From positions 12,702,173 through 12,766,172 of the forward strand of contig OZ017798.1 of NCBI GenBank assembly GCA_963969395.1: a stretch of DNA of 64,000 nucleotides, read 5' to 3'. Of the stretch, positions 47,231 to 58,226 are shown one piece after another. The notes beneath the pieces were generated by a model, which saw only the letters and a list, made by a program, of their open reading frames with translations, searched no databases and had not been told where the DNA came from. The position numbers were made by a program, and so were the translations under genes. Every line of letters begins with the position of its first letter. Position 1 is the stretch's first letter. This DNA comes from Pseudoscleropodium purum (taxonomy: Eukaryota; Streptophyta; Bryopsida; Hypnales; Brachytheciaceae).

Positions 47231-47481
47231 TTTTTTCAAAGTAGATGATGTACACTATATTAAAAAGGACAATTTTTGCAGAGACCAGCCCATCCTTATA
47301 GGGTTAAGGCCTTAATATTTTGATTGAATGTAGCCAAAATTAAGGTTCAACATTAATTAGAATCCTTCTTCATTTACCTACATAATATTTTGGTTGCAAC
47401 ATTATTTTCACTAATGTGGCAACTATTTTGTGAGGTTGGCCTTCCTTGAGGTTGAATTTGTAAGGATTAGAGGCCTCTAGG

Positions 47482-48119
47482 GAGTCACAACACCTTCTTC
47501 TCCCCATTTTCAATCTTTATAGAATGAAGACATGACACTCTTTCCTTCAATTGTGAAAGGTTCATTTTTGAAAATTGAAAAGTTTTTTTCAACTCCTATA
47601 GAAATGAAGAATGTGTGTAAGATTGAAAAACTATAAAGATTAGGGGGTAGTCACATTTTTTTCATTGCATGCCCATTCTTTATAGAATGGGGATATGGCT
47701 TCACATTGGCTTCTCGTTGATTCTCCATAGGAGAATGTACTTCTATGAAGAAATCTTCTCTACATCCAATATTCTTCTCTAGAAGTGAATGATCGACATG
47801 AAGAATATTTTGTTGAAGAAGAATATTTTGCTTCAAAACTAGCATTGGTCTTACTTATTGTGTTTACTATTTCTTTTGTGCTAAAGCTTGCATTTGGCGA
47901 TTCATCTTTTGTTCTGCATAGCTTGTGCATTTTGCACTTTAATCATGTATTTCACACCAACTACATATTCTACACTTGTAAATCTCATTGTGCATTCTCT
48001 ACTCTCGTTTTCTAGACAATAAAAAGCGAGGTGATATCTTCTTTATCTATAACTACTCCCTATTGGTTTTAGTTTTCTTTTTCTTCAAAGAAGTTTGCTT
48101 GGTAAAGAAGGTGTGACTA
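47482..48119. mobile_element. TIR element, family E, copy 2
   Basis: Begins GAGTCACAACACCTTCTTCT and ends GTAAAGAAGGTGTGACTA. Resembles 44077-44642 at both ends and in an internal hairpin (CCCATTCT-TATAGAATGGGG at 47670-47695). The open frame at 47785-48015 has no known domain. Confidence 0.6.
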
Positions 48120-50052
48120 CCTCTATTAAGTAGTGTAGTCTAGCCTTTTTCTTATAAGACTAATTTTTTCAATCTTTTGTGACATTTTATACATTATTTT
48201 ACATATATTTTAGATATTGAGCATTAAAGTAGTCTCTATTTGTACTAAAGTGTCCAAAAAGTAAAAAGATATTTTAATAAGTAGTGGCCAACTAGTAGAA
48301 AAAGGGGAAAAAGACAAAGGCAAAGTAAAAGTTAAAGTGCAAAGATAAAGAAAAAGAAAAAGAAAAAGAAAAAGAGAAAATTAGGGATTCAAGAGGCACG
48401 ATGAACGCCGTGCCGATCGCGAGTGCTGCAACCTCCTCGATCACCCCTAGAATTCAACATTTATTCTTGTTTTTCTCTCATTTCTCTCTCTTTGCTACTC
48501 ATTGTTTTTCTCGTATTGTCGTGTGCTGTTCATTGTGCATTTTTGGAGTGCTGTTCATTGTATTTTTGCGCGAATCGCGCTATGTAATAAAAGTGTTGAT
48601 TCCAATTCGTGTGGTAACTTGTGCTGTGGTGTGGAGGATTGTTTTGAAGTGTGTACAATGGTGAGACTTGGTGAGTGCATTGGTCTGATCGGATTGGGGC
48701 GAGGTCCCACAATTTAATGGAATCCTCGAAGTTCCGATTTTGATCAGAAAAGGGTACCTGAGCAGTAAGCAAAGGCACAGCCATGCCCAAAGTTTTTGAA
48801 TTCTGAAGACTCCTGTTGTAGGGATTCTGGGTTGTCGAAATTTATCAAATTCAATCCAGAAATGTGAGATTCATAGTAGTAGTCAAGGCGTCGATTTTCC
48901 TGAGCAATTTACAAATTCCTAAAGAAACGATCACAATTCGATTGAATGGCAGTTTGGCACGAGTTGCACTAATTAAGCGAGGGTAGATCAACAACAAATT
49001 TTAAGAAATTCGACGATCTGTAGAGGAAATAAATTTTTTTGAAACAAGCGCGGTAGTCAATGCTGACTAGGTTTCTTCTATAAATCCTCAAAATTTATCA
49101 AAATTTTGGATTTCTGTTCAATGTGTGTGGGTCGAATAGTATAAGCGAGAGTGGAACAATCAGGAATTTTACAAAATTGGAGAAGATTCGGCGCTACTTG
49201 CAAACAACTTGCGAAGAGCGACGCCGGCAGACAGGCACCTACGGCAGACTCACCGGCCCGCCCCGACCTCCCAACCCTCGCTGATTGATAACTGGTCCGG
49301 TTTTGCAAATTGATACCCGTCCTTTATTAGTTGATATCCGGACTCACGACTTAGAAGTTTATATCCATGGTTCTGGGCAGGGTATAAACTTTTGGACATT
49401 TTGTTTTAATTATTTGACCAACAAAAACAAATTAAAAAAAGGGGTCAAATTTTTCGAACAACCCAAGGGCCGTGCTACTAGTCTAGGTAGAGTTATAAGT
49501 ACTTATTAGATTGTTAGTAAATGTTTTAATTCTATATATTGTATTGATTTAGGGTTGTAGGTGGTTGCTAATCCTTGATATTGGCCATATTGTCCTAGAG
49601 TTTTGGGGGTGACTTTTTGTAAGTATATCCTAAACTCTTAAACTCTAAATCTTTTGAAATATTAAATATATATATTTGTACTAGTTTCAAAATACTATAG
49701 TGGGTTGTACTGAAGTCAAGTCCTACATTGCATACATAAACAAGTCAGTCCACCCTGACATATTGTCTTATGCCCTAGAACACTAGATAGGACAGGGACA
49801 TGCATGCTGAGTCTTTTATCTTATAATGGACTGTTGAGTGTTTTTTGGGCTATAAGAAGGAATTTTTATTCTATCTTCAAAACTTAAGTACAAAGTGACA
49901 TTTGAACACACTACACTAACCTTACATAGATCATTCCCTGGTGTTCGAACTTGGTAGCGTTTAGAATAGGGATTCCAAAACCTTACTACAAGTAGCCATA
50001 GAAAATATTAACAAGTTGTATCCATTCTCATTCCATACACAATGAAAAGGAG
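48120..50052. other. Intergenic stretch with a GC-richer centre and a microsatellite
   Basis: A (AAAAAG)n tract lies at about 48347-48378. From 48390 to 49320 GC content rises (48400 ATGAACGCCGTGCCGATCGC; 49200-49275 rich in GCCGGC/CGGCCC), with open frames on both strands (48401-48664 plus, 49078-49308 minus) but no recognised domain or splice structure. It could be a decayed retroelement piece or a noncoding transcript; I cannot decide. 49500-50050 is AT-rich. Confidence 0.4.
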
Positions 50053-50159
50053 AGTCACACCTTCTTCATGAGTTAGGACTCCCTGTTGACTCCTCTTCTC
50101 ACTTGACACCTTCTCATTCTTCATAGAAATAGAAATTTCATTCTCGGAGAAAGGTGTTT
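50053..50159. mobile_element. Family E terminal module, copy 3, solitary
   Basis: AGAGTCACACCTTCTTCATG through ACACCTTCTCATTCTTCATA to TTCTCGGAGAAAGGTGT, matching 44535-44642. It lies about 420 bp upstream of the psbO start, at the edge of its GC-rich promoter. Confidence 0.7.
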
Positions 50160-50334
50160 CTTCTAGCAAATCGGGGAGCAAGGAGAACAGCGAACCCTCC
50201 TCAAAGAACAGAAGGCTATCCAGTCCTCATCCCCGTCCCGGGCGCCGAACTCCCATTGGAACCACGGATACGGGGTCGGGAGTGAGTCGGCCCCAAGCCC
50301 AGGTTCCCACAAGCGCAGCTTTCCTACTGGACGC

Positions 50335-50376
50335 CTTATCCCCTGCACCACCAATACCCAATCCCCGGCCCTTATC
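50335..50376. promoter_or_regulatory. Paired I-box-like (GATAAG) motifs upstream of psbO
   Basis: On the minus strand the motif GGATAAGG or GGGATAAGG occurs twice, at 50335-50340 and 50371-50376 (GATAAG core), 36 bp apart. The second abuts an inverted CCAAT box (ATTGG). GATAAG I-boxes are known light-response elements of nuclear photosynthesis genes. Their distance from the psbO start codon (about 200-240 bp) is suitable, but function is inferred. Confidence 0.45.
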
Positions 50377-50575
50377 CAATGCGCGGACACTCCCCATCTA
50401 AGGGACCCAAGCCCGCGGGGCACCCGAAACCGTAGCCAGAGGAAAGGCCCCTGCGCAATATTTCACATAACGATTGCCCCAGGGGATTCGGCGATCGTGT
50501 GTGCGACTGCTGCTGTTGGGTGGATTGCATTGCATTACATTGGGCTTGCGGGGCTTGAATTCGGGTAAGGTAGCG

Positions 50576-51917
50576 ATGGCGGCCTCCGTCGCGTCCGTCG
50601 GGTGCAAGGTTTCGGCGTCTCTGACCCCTTCCAGCTCCAAGCTCGAGAAGAGCGTCAGGCCCACCTCGGTGAGCAGCGCTTTCGGCTTGAGGCCCGCGGC
50701 GTCTCGCGTGTCGTGCAGTTTGGAGGAGAATGTGAGGAGCATCGTGGATGGCGCCAAGGCCGCCGCTATCGTCTTGGCCTCCTCCGCTCTCGTGGCCGGG
50801 GTAAGTGGCTGGCATTTGCATTGGAGCTGGCTTGGATTATGTTGTTGCATTGGTTGGTTTCCATCTCCTTTGAATTGGCTCAGATGCCAAGGCTTACCGT
50901 AGTCGGCCGTGATGGAGATTGGAATGGTTCTGGACCGCCATCTCTCTCGAGAGTGACAGGCTCCATTTCCTTCGAATGGATGCCGTGAATTACACGAAGG
51001 GAGAACATGCGAACCTGATGAGCCTGAGCTGGTCCCGAATGGAGCGTAGGGTTATGGAATTGGCTGGCTGCATGAGTTGAGGGTATGGTGTCTATGGTAG
51101 ATAACTGGTCCTCCACTTCGTTAGGTTGATGGCCTGGGCGTGGTTGCTTCTTCTTTTGCAGGCAGCCGTGGCCGAGGGCAATCCCGCGCGGTTGACGTAC
51201 GACGAGGTGGTGTCCCAGACGTACAACGAAGTGAAGGGCTCCGGCACTGCCAACCAGTGCCCCATCATCGCCAGCGGCTCGGACAAGTTCTCGTTCAAGT
51301 CCGGGAACTACACTTTGAAGAAGCTTTGCATGGAGCCGACCTCGTTCACGGTGAAGGCTGAGTCTCCGTTCAAGGGCGGCAGCGAGGGTTTCCAGAACAC
51401 GAAGCTGATGACTCGTCTGACGTACACTCTGGACGAGATCGAGGGCCCGTTCTCGGTCGGCGGCGACGGTAAGGTGAAGTTTGAGGAGAAAGATGGGATC
51501 GACTACGCCGCGGTGACGGTGCAGCTTTCGGGCGGCGAGCGCGTACCTTTCTTATTCACCATCAAGGAGTTGGTGGCGGAGGGGACGCCTTCTTCGTTCG
51601 GCGGGACGTACATCGTGCCTTCGTACCGCGGGTCTTCTTTCTTGGACCCCAAGGGCCGTGGTGGCTCCACGGGTTACGACAACGCCGTGGCGTTGATCGC
51701 GGGTGGCGCAGGCGACGAGGAGGAGCTGGCGAAGGAGAACGTGAAGAACACGGCCGCAGGGACGGGCAAGATCACGTTCAGCATCGCCAAGTCGGACCCG
51801 TCGACGGGCGAGATCGCGGGGACGTTCGAGAGCTTGCAGCCGTCGGACACGGATTTGGGCTCCAAGGCGCCGAAGGAGGTCAAGATTGAGGGGATCTTCT
51901 ACGGACAGGTAGAATAG
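50576..51917 (+). CDS. psbO: Oxygen-evolving enhancer protein 1, PSII 33-kDa subunit precursor
   Basis: Two exons, 50576-50800 and 51162-51917 (981 nt, 326 residues), with a 361-bp phase-0 intron (GTAAGT ... TTTTGCAG). Residues 1-79 form a bipartite transit peptide: a Ser/Ala-rich stromal part, then a hydrophobic thylakoid-lumen signal ([14 protein letters not shown]) ending AVA before [11 protein letters not shown]. The mature chain is 247 residues, as in other plants. It shows GTANQCP and [13 protein letters not shown] (Cys108 and Cys131, the expected disulfide), [59 protein letters not shown] and [12 protein letters not shown]. PsbO shields and stabilises the Mn4CaO5 cluster on the lumenal face of photosystem II. 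The C-terminus reads GIFYGQVE, with Phe where the near-universal Trp sits, and there is no other Trp in the mature part. Coding DNA is strongly GC-rich compared with its surroundings, as expected for a highly expressed gene. Confidence 0.97.
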
Positions 51918-52831
51918 AGGGAGTAATCTTGTTTGTAATGTAACGTTTTCGATCTTTCAATGTCCAATTCGTCGATTTTCCTCAGGCATGGGAAAGCGCT
52001 GTGTCCATGCATCGAAGTATGGAATGTTGTGGTGACGGAAGATATGAATCTTAGAATCACTCCGTGACATTTTTACCAGTAATTGCATTAATTGTGCACT
52101 TTCTCTGTCGCTTTGCTGAATTTCTTTGGCAATATGTGAATTTTTTTTTTCTGGTTACGATTATCAAGTAGTTGTGACGGTTACTTTTTGGCGATTGGCT
52201 ATGGGAATTTTTGGTTTTGATCGACCGAAACGCAGTTGCCTCCCTGGCTTGAACCAGGGTGCCATGGTTTTTCTACACCCTCGTTCATTTCAATACTGCT
52301 TCTGTTTTATTGTGAGCTTGGTTTTATGTTTGGTAGTTAATGCATATGGGATACCGTAGGACTGGGCCATTTCAATTGCCCAACAGAATCTGGGCTTGTT
52401 GTGCTTCCTAATCCTTACTGCAGATTGAGTGTTGCAATTTTAGTATTCTGTGCTGGAAATCCGCACGTCTCGCGATTGCACCCATTCCTCAAGTCCGTGC
52501 TCGGAACTGACCGATGTCTGCGGACTGCCAAATGACGTCCAATTACCTCTGTATGGGACCTCAAAAATAATTTGAATGGCTGTCACAGGTCAAGTAATGT
52601 GCTGATCAACACTCTTATCCAGCAATCAGCCGCTTATCTTTGCCTTCCAACATTCTGCTGTGTTTTATATGCTATCAGTGCCTCGTTGAACATCCTCAAC
52701 ATTGATGATCGTATCGGTGAAGAAGACAACCCTCCGACCAGAGGTTCCCTCACGTGTTGAAACATAACATTGAATAACCAGGCATATGCAGCTTCTGTTT
52801 AATTGTGTGCTTAGTTTTATGTTTGGTAACT
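51918..52831. other. 3' flank of psbO
   Basis: Begins with the 3' untranslated region. A direct repeat of about 40 bp (GCTTCTGTTTTATTGTGAGC at 52299 and GCTTCTGTTTAATTGTGTGC at 52789, each followed by TTTTATGTTTGGTA) spans 490 bp. No gene recognised; open frames 52126-52359 and 52572-52760 are unconvincing. Confidence 0.45.
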
Positions 52832-53046
52832 GGAAAGGTATGCTTTACCAGATAACTGTGTGGGACTTTTCAGTTAATTCAAGGATTGGAGTTAGCTGGG
52901 AACTTGGAAAGGTATTATACTTTGCTAGATACTTGCGGGGACTTATCTGTTAATTCAAGGATTGGGGTCGGATGCTAGAAAGGTCTTATGCTTTGCTAGA
53001 TACTTGTGAGAGACTTATCAGTTAATTCAAGGATTGGGGTTGGCAG
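52832..53046. repeat. Three tandem copies of a 69-74-bp unit
   Basis: Units begin at about 52832, 52906 and 52978. Each contains GGAAAGGT, a GCTTT(A/G)C(C/T)AGATA block, GGGACTT or GAGACTT, and GTTAATTCAAGGATTGG. Copies 2 and 3 are more alike than copy 1, which suggests two duplication steps. Confidence 0.9.
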
Positions 53047-54897
53047 AGGAAGCATATAAAACAATTTTGCCCACTTTAGGGCTCCCTTTTCAAGGATGCA
53101 AAACGGACGCTGCCTCATTGGTAAACTAAGTTATGTGATGAAAGTTCACACAATATACCTCTGATCCTAGTTTCTAGTCGCACGTCGTTGAGAAAGGAAA
53201 AGTTTTAGGTGGAATTGTATCCGCTGACATAAGTTAGAGGGAATTTGGCTCATGGAAGCAGCGTCGTGTTTTGATTTTTTATATTTACAGGTTTGACTTG
53301 AAGGATTGCTAGAGACCCCTCAGTCTGGTGAATTTTGCATAACAATATTGTTATTTTTGTAGCGGCAATACGATTTCTGGAATTTTTCAGCAATTATTTG
53401 TTAAAATCCAGTGAAATAATTTCATTTTCTTTCTTACTCTTCCTTGTGCATAATTACCTACAAATGTGTCAAAATTCTGGTGGAGCTGCATCCAAAACTT
53501 TATTGAACCTTCACAATATCTATCCCAAATGTGAATTGCGGCATGAGAGCAGCACAACATTGTTAACCAGTAGAAATCATTCTTCTTTAGAGATTTGGGA
53601 GAACCCTTCCTTGGATTCCTAAGAGTGAATTTCATTTAATTTGTAGAGTCATTGGCTTGCTTGGAATTTGCAACACTAGTCATTAGCTAATTAGGAAGTT
53701 GCAACACTAGTAGCTCCCACTTTTTAGAGGAAAAAAAAGGGACCTTCCCAACATTGGTTAATAATGTCATGATGCATAAGAGGGTGCTATCTAAGAAACA
53801 TTGAGGGCCTTACAAAATAGTCTTGAATAGAGAACTCTTCATCTTCAAGAGAAATCTTTACTGGTCATAAAAAAATTTATTTTGTCTATAAATTTCTTAT
53901 TCTAATTCATGTAAGGCCTTCACTCTATTCTCTCTTTACTCTAGCCATTTGAATTTATCATCATTTTGCCTACTCCTCTCATAATCATTGTAATAACTTT
54001 ACATTAATCTAGATATAATTTGGTCTTCTAACTAGTTCAAGAATAGTATGCACCCCTCCACTACATAGTAAAAGGTTATTGTTTTTGAGGTCAATACAAA
54101 GGGCTCATTAATTGCAAGCAATTTTTTAGAATTTTGTTTTTCAATCAAGGCCAATTTATCTTTTCATGATATTCTTAAATAATATGGTTGTGCTTTCCCT
54201 TCTACAATGATGCTATATGTAGAATACTTCCATCAATCATGCATGCCACGAGATTGAAGGAAAAACAACAATTCACAAGTATCAATTATTTCAAATGCTA
54301 TTCAACAATATAAAGAGACCACAATATCTTAGAGGCAAAGAATTGAGTTATAACATTCTAAGCTTACATTTTTTTCCAATCCTTCTAGGATTTCAGAAAG
54401 AAGAGATATCTTTTTCTTAAATACTTGACAAGAATTTTTAAGGTTTAGATATAAGCTATTCCAAACACAATTTTTTGTCTTTAAAACCATATCTTATTGA
54501 TTTATTATTAGAGGAAGCCTATTTGTCAAGATGGAAAAAGGCCCTCTAGAAGGGATGAAGAATATATATTTTTGTCTCAATGTCTATTCTCAAAAGGGAA
54601 GAGTAGTTTTGAATCAATGGCCCTTGATCTAATGGACATTGGCTCATTGTCATCATGAACAAACACTTTATTCATGTTGGCCTTCTTTAAAGACAAGAGT
54701 TTTTATCTATCTATTGTCCTAGAGTCCCTCACAAATGATTAAAAATATCAACATCCCTAAAGGTCAAGAATGTTATGTCATTGTCAAAATACATAACATT
54801 TTTGAATTGCAAAATGGAAGATCCTTTCTTCGTAGTGCCCTACGCACATATACCTAATAGATCACCATAAATTTCTTAGATCACTAGTTGTCCTTGA
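53047..54897. other. Intergenic stretch
   Basis: 53068-53140 resembles 5893-5960 (dispersed fragment). The open frames at 53335-53622 and 53387-53635 overlap on opposite strands and carry no known domain. The rest is AT-rich with nothing supported. Confidence 0.4.
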
Positions 54898-55846
54898 TTA
54901 ACCCCTAAATGATTTTGACTAAGTTTTCACCAAAACCGTTTCAAAACTGCCATTTCTAGTATAAGTACCAAATTTTAGAAAAAAGAAACATTTTTAGACA
55001 CATGTAACCGTAGAATCTTGTATTATGCTAATTTGAAAAGATGTGAAAAAAATTTCAGAAATTTCTACTATGTAAATTGCAAGATATTAGCATTTGAACT
55101 AACAAAAATCTTTTTTTTGACCTTGCAAAAATCTAGGCAGCTACACTTAATAAGGTCACATTTGTATGAAAAAAATGTCCAAAATGGTGGTTACCCTTTG
55201 AATTCATTCTTCAAGACAAGTTGGCTATATGCTTGAAAATTTTCAAATCATTTAAAATTGTACAACATATAGGAAAAAAAATAGTAAGTAGAAAGAAGTA
55301 GAGAATGTTTCAAAATACTAAATTGTTAACAATTTATTTATGACATTGAAAAACACCAATCCCAATGGTTGTAATGTTGTAATAAATAGTCTACACCTTA
55401 TTTTTTTATTTTTTTCCAAAATATTGAAAATTGAGTAAGGACTTCGAAGTTTGTCTTAAAATAGAGATTCAATAATGACCCACAAACTCCCACAAACTAA
55501 AACTCCTCATAAATTTTGACTCATTGATCAAAATGGAATGATTAAAAGCTTTCCAAGTATATATAAATCTAAAGAACCAATTTCATATTTTCATTTTTTG
55601 AAAAAGTGATTATTAAAGAAGTTTTGTTTGCTATCCAAGCTACCCACTAAGCAATGAAAAGTACATATAATACAATGATTTTTTAAACATGTAGTCAAAA
55701 GTTATAAAAAATTTTGAACCTTAAATCTACTCTTTGGGCACATGAATTATTAAAATTTCAAAGAAAAAAAATTAAAACTCCATTCATAGTGAGTTTTCCA
55801 AAATTACGACGATGCCAAAATCACAATTGAGGCATTTAGGAGTTAA
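54898..55846 (-). mobile_element. TIR element, family B, inverted copy
   Basis: Begins TTAACCCCTAAATGATTTTG and ends CATTTAGGAGTTAA. Reverse complement of 6928-7861, with matching internal blocks (for example GCAGCTAC beside a pyrimidine run, CATTTGTATGAAAAAAATGT, ATTGTTAACAATTTATT). Noncoding. Confidence 0.75.
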
Positions 55847-56111
55847 CAAACTACAATAACACAAATATATTGTGTGGCTTTTGGGCAAAGGGACCCAAGC
55901 CTTTCCATTCAAGAATATGATGTAAAGTATCTACAACTAGATATATAAGCCATACAAACTAATTCCATTATTAAATTGTCATAAATGCTTTTAGATCTTA
56001 TTGGCAATTTAATCAAGAATCCAAATTGTGTGCTCTCTTTGGATATCATATGAATTAATTAAAAAATTTCAAAGTCTAAAATAATAGATTTCTAAAACCA
56101 CAACCTAGTTT

Positions 56112-56942
56112 TTAACCCCTAAAGGACCAAGCTATATTTTTTGGCAAATACAGGAATTTTGTGTACGTGCATGTGACTAGAAATTTCCATGTTTTTGGCC
56201 CAAATCTTAATAGGACGTGTCAACAAGGAATATTTTTCAGGTACAATAAATTTTATGACATTTGAAAATATGAGTCAAAAGTTATGGGCTAATATATAGT
56301 TTGTTTCTCAAATCAGGTAGTTTAGGTAGATCTGAAAAATCATTTTTTTCAAAAATCCAAATTTGAAATTATTTTTTTTAATATATATATAACTTTGAAT
56401 CATTTCATTTTGATCAATGAGTCAAAAGTAATGAGTTTTTTTTTGTTTACGGGTAGTTATGGAATTTCTACTCCAAAATAAATTTTAAAGTCTTATATTG
56501 AACTCAATTTTCAATATTTTTGGAAAAAATAAAAACACTAGGTGAAGATTTTTCTATATCTTTCTACTTACCATTTTTTTCCTATAAGTTGTACAATTTC
56601 AAATGATCTAAAATTTTTCAAGCACGTAGCCAACATGCTTTAAAGGATGAACTTAAAGAAGCATCACCATTTTGAACATTTTTCTATACAAATGTGACCT
56701 TGTGAAGTGCAACTCCCAATTTTTTCTCAAGACAAAAAATTAATTTTTATCACTTCAAATGCTAATATCTTGTAATCTTCACGATGGAAATTTCTAAAAA
56801 GAATTTCCACATCTTTTCAAATCACTGTACTATGGTTACATGTGTCCAAAATTTTTTTTCCTAAAATTTAAAACTTGTACAAGAAATGACAGTTTTGGAG
56901 CGTTTCCGGCCAAAACATAGTCAAAAAAACTTTAAGGATTAG
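56112..56942 (+). mobile_element. TIR element, family B, third copy
   Basis: Begins TTAACCCCTAAAGGACCAAG, shares TATTTTTTGGCAAATA-AGGAATTTTG with 6928-7861, and ends in a degraded terminus (AAACTTTAAGGATTAG). It faces the previous copy in opposite orientation, 265 bp away. Confidence 0.7.
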
Positions 56943-57096
56943 TGTCCATGAATTGAACATCTTGAATTGGGTATGTACTTATTTTCAAGATTTTTTTAAG
57001 GCATGGTTTTGGAAATGTGTGGCCTAGGAGCTTCTATTAATTGGCTTGCAAGGAGTGGCAACATGAAGAGAGCACATGGATTTCCACCCTCTTGCT

Positions 57097-57357
57097 CAGG
57101 GTTGACAGGACGGTCGGACGTCTGAGATGTCCGGACGTGGACGCTGTGTTCATAGCGTCCGCTGACATTCGCAGTCCCGTCCGCCTGTCCGCCTGTCCAC
57201 CCCGTCCTGTCCGCATGTCCACCCCGTCCTGTCCGCCTCGCTCCGCCTGTCCACCTTCCGACGGCGGGAGGGACGTTGCATCCACTGGCGTCCGTGAGGA
57301 CGGACGTCCGGGTTATAGACGCTATTTTGGGGCGGACATACTGATTTGTCAACTCTG
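57097..57357. mobile_element. hAT-type MITE, 261 bp, with perfect 8-bp target duplication
   Basis: The ends are CAGGGTTGACA (left) and TGTCAACTCTG (right), an 11-bp TIR with one mismatch starting CAG, as usual for hAT elements. Flanking direct repeats CTCTTGCT (57089-57096 and 57358-57365) form a perfect 8-bp target duplication. The interior is very GC-rich and built of TGTCCGCCTG / TCCACCCCGTCC repeats, in sharp contrast to the AT-rich host DNA. Open frames inside on both strands are artefacts of this composition. Confidence 0.93.
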
Positions 57358-57880
57358 CTCTTGCTAAATTTTGCTAAGAACTCAAAACTCCTTTTGCTTT
57401 TAATTTTACATTACCATCACTAAGATGTACATCTATTCAAGTAGATATCACCTGATCAAGGATTTGTTTTTCATTTTTAATGAAATGTCATAGTGGTGAT
57501 ACAAAATGTTACAATGGTGCTCCAAATTTCAACATTCATCTACATATTGGATAGAAAATATCACATTAGCACATATCACATATTTGTAATTCTAGTTTCA
57601 TCCACAATCTAGTGATTTCATCCAAGATTTCTTTTTAATTTGAAGTTTTCTAGTGATTTTCTACTCTATAAGTATTATTTTTTTCTAAGAGCTTGGTGCA
57701 AGGCCAACTATTTGGATACAAATTGACAACAAATAATTTTTTCTTAAAAATGCACCAGATTGAATCAAGTTTTCAAATGCAATGAAAAAGAGTTCTAGTG
57801 TATTGATGTTTTAGACTTTGTTGGATGTGATTGCCAGGGTATGACGGTCCCTTCATGTTCTACTGAATGTGTGACACTAA

Positions 57881-58223
57881 AGGGCGTTTCACACATGGGC
57901 TGACCAAGTCGAGAGGCCGCGGGAGTTCATGGCCAAAATTTGGGCGAGAGTCCAAAGAAATGGACAATAAATGGGCAATTTGATGGACTCTTGACCAAAG
58001 TTTGGGTCACCACAAAGTGGCAACCCAAACTTTAGTCGAGAGTCCGTCGTGAGGCCATTGCCATGTAGGAGTTTGGACTTCCATGTAGGCACTTTGGAGG
58101 GCGACGGACTTTGGATTGTGCCACCTTGTGTGGAAGGTCGAGAGGCCAAAATCGGAGTTTTCTGAAATTTGATTGGCGGAGGCCAACGGACTTTGAACCT
58201 TGGGCCCATGTACGAAGCGATCC
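57881..58223. mobile_element. PIF/Harbinger-like MITE, 343 bp, flanked by TAA
   Basis: The left end AGGGCGTTTCACACATGGGC and the right end on the other strand GGATCGCTTCGTACATGGGC form an imperfect TIR. The flanks are TAA on both sides (57878-57880 and 58224-58226), matching the TWA target duplication of PIF/Harbinger elements. Inside, GGTCGAGAGGCC-like and GAGAGTCC-like blocks repeat. Noncoding. Confidence 0.75.
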
Positions 58224-58226
58224 TAA

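Noticed and set aside
51126..51161. Start of the long psbO frame at 51126 as the true N-terminus
   Set aside because: This stretch lies in the intron: TTTTGCAG at 51154-51161 is a good acceptor, and the upstream exon supplies a proper bipartite transit peptide in phase.
56996..57367. Coding regions in the GC-rich patch at 57.0-57.4 kb
   Set aside because: Long frames on both strands come from the repetitive GC-rich interior of the hAT MITE (57097-57357), defined by its target duplication.
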